Source: Caldithrix sp. (lineage in GTDB: Bacteria > Zhuqueibacterota > Zhuqueibacteria > Thermofontimicrobiales > Sulfurfontimicrobiaceae). Taken from it: 46,975 nucleotides of DNA. Each line of letters opens with the position of its first letter. The stretch's first letter is position 1. The notes under the pieces were generated by a model. The model was not told where the DNA came from. It did no database searches and saw nothing but the letters and a program-made list of their open reading frames with translations. Positions 44,010 through 46,975 of the stretch are shown one piece after another. The position numbers were made by a program, and so were the translations under genes. Location: contig DYKB01000057.1 in NCBI GenBank assembly GCA_020722815.1, positions 1-46,975 of the forward strand, given 5' to 3'.

Positions 44010-44300
44010 ATGACCAAATTGACTTTAATATCAGACCAGAAGCATCCTTTAAAACCTGTTATCGAAGGGGCGATTCATAATGAAATGAAATTAATCGAAC
44101 TTGGAATCAGAAAAACCGAAAAACGATTAAAACATTTTGAGACTCAATATAGCCTTTCAACTGATGAATTCCTTAAACAATATCAGGCAAACCAACTGGA
44201 AGAAACCCTGGATTTCGATGAATGGATTGGCGAATCCCGCATGCGAACCCGGTTGACCGAAAAAATTCAGACGCTGCAGGGGGTTCAGTTTGCGGATTGA
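44010..44300 (+). CDS. Small helical protein of toxin-antitoxin neighbourhoods
   Basis: 96 residues. I recall proteins with this plan (ELGIRKTEKRLKHFETQY, then S-TDEFLKQY, then LEETLDFDEWIGESRM, then RLTEKIQTL) directly upstream of small toxin genes (TumE/DUF6516-like) in cyanobacteria and Chloroflexi. No such partner is visible in the 125 bases after the stop, which has TTGAAGAATATT right after it but no long frame. GAGGG precedes the ATG. A decayed copy lies at 43425-43640. Confidence 0.65.
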   Translation: MTKLTLISDQKHPLKPVIEGAIHNEMKLIELGIRKTEKRLKHFETQYSLSTDEFLKQYQANQLEETLDFDEWIGESRMRTRLTEKIQTLQGVQFAD

Positions 44301-44425
44301 AGAATATTCTCGGCACCTTTAAAAAAAACTACCGAAAGTTGCTCTCTTTTTGGAGTTTCTATTTTACGAATGAAGCATAAAAGTCATTTACTTTCATGAT
44401 CATAAGGATTTTCGACAGGTAAATT

Positions 44426-44866
44426 TTAAGCAACCGCTGCATGAAGCAATTGCTTATCCCCGGAGATAAATATCATTCGACGATTTTGTTTTTTTAAGGC
44501 TTCAAATAAATTCAAAGCTGCGGCAAGCTGGACTGCATCATAACCTTTTAATGGATATTTCTGAGTTAAAAAAGCGGCTTTCAAAAGCAAGCTTGAGGTA
44601 ATCGGAATGATTCGATAACGAGTGGCAATATCATTCAGAAACATATTAAACGCGCTATCCCGCACTTTTTTGTTGACTCTTCCGATTCTTTCAATTACTG
44701 ACAAAGCGGCTGCGGTTTCGACAATAGTTATTTCCGCAGTGAAGACAACGTTTTTATATCTGGCGTTTGTCTCTTTTTCATCAAACAGATTTCGTACCCA
44801 GGTCGACCCAATTTCATTTACATAACATTTTACTGAGACATTCGCATCAAAATACAAAAAGCTCAC
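44426..44866 (-). CDS. vapC: PIN-domain ribonuclease toxin (VapC family)
   Basis: 146 residues. The PIN-domain acidic quartet is visible: D7 in YFDANV, E50 in IVETAAAL, D110 in GYDAVQLAAA, and D137 in ISGDKQLL. VapC toxins cut specific RNAs such as initiator tRNA or rRNA when not held by VapB. The start codon overlaps the end of the antitoxin gene by 4 bases, the usual layout. It appears intact while its antitoxin reading frame is broken. Confidence 0.88.
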   Translation of the reverse strand: MSFLYFDANVSVKCYVNEIGSTWVRNLFDEKETNARYKNVVFTAEITIVETAAALSVIERIGRVNKKVRDSAFNMFLNDIATRYRIIPITSSLLLKAAFLTQKYPLKGYDAVQLAAALNLFEALKKQNRRMIFISGDKQLLHAAVA

Positions 44867-45203
44867 AACGAATCCCTCCCTGCCCGATTCAAATTAATTA
44901 TTTCCGACAGAGATGGTTCCAATTTCAAATTTTCCAGTTCAGAGATGACCGATTCCTTTTCAGCATCAGGCAAATCTCTCCACGCATTTGCGAGCTTTTT
45001 TTCATCATCAGTCGCTTTCCGCCAGATACCATCTTCCAAGAGTTGAGCTAAAACTTCCTGTTCCTGTGTTCCGTTTGATTCATTCAAATTTGGTTGAGAT
45101 GAAATTCCTTTCTGATTCAACAGACTGCGAATGGAATTATTTCAGACTCCAATTTTTGAAGTCGCCTGGATAATTCTATAAATTCTGTTGCTGGTATTTC
45201 CAT
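44863..45203 (-). pseudogene. vapB: VapB-type antitoxin gene, frameshifted
   Basis: A good start lies at 45203 (ATG after AGAGGAGTTGTACA) and encodes MEIPATEFIELSRRLQKLE, but the frame ends soon at a TGA. The remaining protein (LLNQKGISSQPNLNES..., ending SLSEIINLNRAGRDSL) is in another frame starting near 45138-45144, where adding one A to the A-run restores a continuous protein of about 114 residues. The end of the gene is the usual toxin-binding tail and overlaps vapC by 4 bases. Either the antitoxin is shortened, or one A was lost in sequencing. The open frame from 45120 could still encode 85 residues if started there. Confidence 0.72.
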
Positions 45204-45406
45204 TGTACAACTCCTCTTTTCGCTATGCTGTTATTCACCGGACCGCCATTCAACTCACTAATGATGACCCTGGTTTAAAATAGCTATAAATTAACATAAA
45301 ATCAAGAAGAGATTTTTCTTTGCCAGCAGCTTTTATTGCCCCATCTCTGATTCTGGCATCACCTTACAATCATTGAAAATTTCGGGGATTCGGATTTACC
45401 ATTCTT

Positions 45407-45672
45407 TCAAATCCACCTTTTCACCGTTCTCTTCGATGGATTGACGTATGCGTTTCAAATCATCTAAAGTGATTGTCCCGGTAAATCCGAGTAATTATAC
45501 CACGCGGGACAGAAATGGTTAATGCATGTGTAAATTCAAAAACCCGCCATTGCAGTTCATTTAGCAACACTTTTAATTGCGACAAGTGCATTTCGGGGAA
45601 ACGATTTATGTTCCTGTTTCAAATCTTCCGGCGTCAATGGTTCGGGCAGTTCTCCGGGATTCCAGAGCGGTT
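45407..45672 (-). pseudogene. Remnant of a small protein gene (several frame breaks)
   Basis: On the - strand, three successive frames give protein-like pieces: PGELPEPLTPEDLKQEHKSF, then VLLNELQWRVFEFTHALTIS, then GTITLDDLKRIRQSIEENGE with a natural end in DLKEW. The pieces fit together as one small protein of about 90 residues broken by indels. The family is not recognised but the style is that of accessory antitoxin-like genes. Confidence 0.5.
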
Positions 45673-45734
45673 AGCGTGAATAAGTCCCTATTTCCCAATT
45701 CACAATTTTCAATCGGGAATAACCACTACCAATT

Positions 45735-45834
45735 CAATGTCATTAAGTTAAGCAAAAAATTACCACCCAACCCCGCCTGGATTCCCGCTAAAAACATGCG
45801 GGAATGACAAATTCTCCTTAACTTAATGGTATTG
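45735..45834. mobile_element. 100-bp MITE with 10-bp target duplication
   Basis: The ends CAATGTCATTAAGTTAAG (45735-45752) and CTTAACTTAATGGTATTG (45817-45834) are inverted repeats matching at 16 of 18 positions. ACTACCAATT flanks the element directly on both sides (45725-45734 and 45835-45844), a clear target-site duplication. Its centre holds the GGATTCCCGC / GCGGGAATGACA palindrome also found in the element at 24071-24225. No gene inside, so it must be moved by a transposase elsewhere. Confidence 0.8.
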
Positions 45835-46451
45835 ACTACCAATTTACAATAACGTCACGACTCGTTTCCAAAGACTTCTGCCATTTTAACAGAATGGAGT
45901 CGGGTGCAATATCCGGGAATAACGCTGATATTCGCCAACTGAATAAATCAAAAATGAAATTGGAATATCATGTTAGAGCGGTTTTAAAAATTCAGAAATG
46001 TTAAATTGTCCGCGCTTCAAAGGTGCATCGAAAAGTTACCCGCCTGGCATTTTTTGACCTGATGAATTTGGTAAGTATTTAGCGGAATCCAACGAGTTCA
46101 CCTTTTACTTAACAATTTCACCTGACGATTAAGCGAATTCACCTTAGAGCCGAATCCAGACAATTCCACCCGGACACAGCTCCGCCGTGTCAGTCCCATT
46201 TTGTAAACCGACCACAATTGACCAAAAAAATGCTATACGTCGCCTGGATAAATTATTTATGAAATTAATATTTAAAATTCGTGTACTGCTGAAGAAACCG
46301 CGGCGCCACGACACTGGTTATCAATACCCCGGTCAGGGTATGCCGATTCCAGGATCAGGTGGCGGTCCGGGTAAAATTTTACCGAATGAAAATTTAACGG
46401 CAGGATTCCCCCTTCAGTCGATTTTTTCATGTTTTTCTGGCCGTGCGTGAC

Positions 46452-46515
46452 AATTTTTGGCTATTGGCTTTTGGCTGTTGGCTATTGGCTTTTGGCTTTT
46501 GGCCTTTAGCTATTA
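46452..46515. repeat. TTGGCTATTGGCTTT tandem repeat
   Basis: About eight degenerate copies of a short TTGGCT(A/T)TTGGCT unit in tandem, then TTTAGCTATTAG. A simple-sequence array of a type found in many environmental genomes. Confidence 0.8.
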
Positions 46516-46920
46516 GATTTTAATAAGTTAATGAGAAGATTGTGCCAATTTTTTTCTGCTGTAAGGCTAATTATCAATTTGCCCAATTTTAAGGGCTTGT
46601 ATTTAGCATAAGGACAAATTAACAATTTGTCCTGCATTTTGGGATAAATTTATTTTAGCCAATCGCTCAGTTCTGGTAAAAATTACTCATTACTCACTTT
46701 TAGCTCATCCTCTAACTGATGCTACGGCACGGAATTTTTGCATTAATTCAGCGTAACATGTTACTTTTTGGCAAAATTTGTGCCAAAACAGACAACGGAC
46801 TAAAAAGCGTGAAATACCCTGAGTACAGGATTGTAAGTAAAGGGGAGCTGATTTCAGAATTGTATGAAAGCTGGACAGTGTCTCTGAAAATCCGACAACT
46901 GGCCTGATTTTGGGCAATGA

Positions 46921-46975
46921 TTTTCCCTCGTTCCCACGCTTTGCGTGGGAATGCAGCCGGGACGCTTCGCGTCCA
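46921..46975. repeat. Palindromic GTTCCCACGC / GCGTGGGAA repeat at the window edge
   Basis: GTTCCCACGC TTT GCGTGGGAAT forms a short perfect hairpin; GGGACGCTTCGCGTCC follows as a second stem, cut by the end of the window. A widespread small interspersed palindrome. Confidence 0.75.

Larger units (their letters stand above)
45845..46975. other. Non-coding accessory tail
   Basis: No supported gene in 1.1 kb. An open frame at 46187-46450 (87 residues, with GYQYPGQGMPIPGSGGGPG) has no ribosome site and an unlikely composition; another around 46705-46917 is probably chance. Sequence composition is mixed, with the TTGGC run and the GTTCCCACGC repeat as the only clear structures. Confidence 0.45.

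Noticed and set aside
46187..46450. An 87-residue open frame with a glycine/proline-rich stretch.
   Set aside because: No ribosome site, atypical codon pattern and decayed surroundings.

Overview
The window reads as chromosomal DNA of an AT-rich, Gram-negative-type bacterium, most likely from a poorly cultured lineage of the FCB group (Calditrichota/KSB1-like; inference). The clues are the lipoproteins and Tat- or Sec-exported proteins, a lamin-tail-domain surface protein ending in a FlgD-type Ig domain, the PQQ-propeller lipoprotein, and many small palindromic repeats. I saw no rRNA, tRNA, CRISPR array, prophage or full transposase.

Region 1 (364-4575, + strand) is an apparent redox operon: a Tat-exported polyferredoxin, a signal/anchor sequence joined to the C-terminal half of a HydB/NuoF-type subunit, a 2Fe-2S/GltD-like flavoprotein, and a PQQ-repeat lipoprotein gene. 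The HydB-like and GltD-like proteins both lack their NAD(P)H-binding modules while keeping their Fe-S and FAD elements. With the export signals, this suggests an electron relay outside the cytoplasm that no longer uses pyridine nucleotides. It is the most interesting system here.

Region 2 (4600-19130) holds ordinary single genes: a broken glycosyltransferase, a LolD-type ABC ATPase, a PduO-type cobalamin adenosyltransferase, a sugar isomerase-like Tat protein, an M28 peptidase, an SH3 lipoprotein, an unrecognised coiled-coil protein, a ThuA-like protein, an S9 peptidase fused to an FGE-like domain, and a large four-unit lamin-tail protein. Between them lie MITE-like elements, two of them with matching 4-bp flanking duplications.

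Region 3 (19811-43340, all - strand) is a Wzx/Wzy-type surface polysaccharide locus. Read in the direction of transcription it has a polymerase, a flippase, a HAD phosphatase, a nucleotidyltransferase-kinase fusion, glycosyltransferases, a methyltransferase, a sugar-nucleotide pyrophosphorylase, a thymidylate-kinase-like fusion, an APH-fold kinase, a WecG/TagA transferase and the initiating polyprenyl-phosphate sugar transferase. I see no Wzz/Wzc/Wza export genes. An accessory patch at 23928-27260 interrupts it, with small toxin/antitoxin-like genes, a glycosyltransferase 3' fragment, and nested or duplicated palindromic repeats.

Region 4 (43341-46975) is decayed accessory DNA: a broken paralogue beside its intact copy, a VapC toxin with a frameshifted antitoxin, other remnants, and a 100-bp MITE with clear terminal inverted repeats and a 10-bp target duplication.

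Four separate frameshifts can each be repaired by restoring one A to an A-run, so some 'pseudogenes' may be sequencing or assembly errors.
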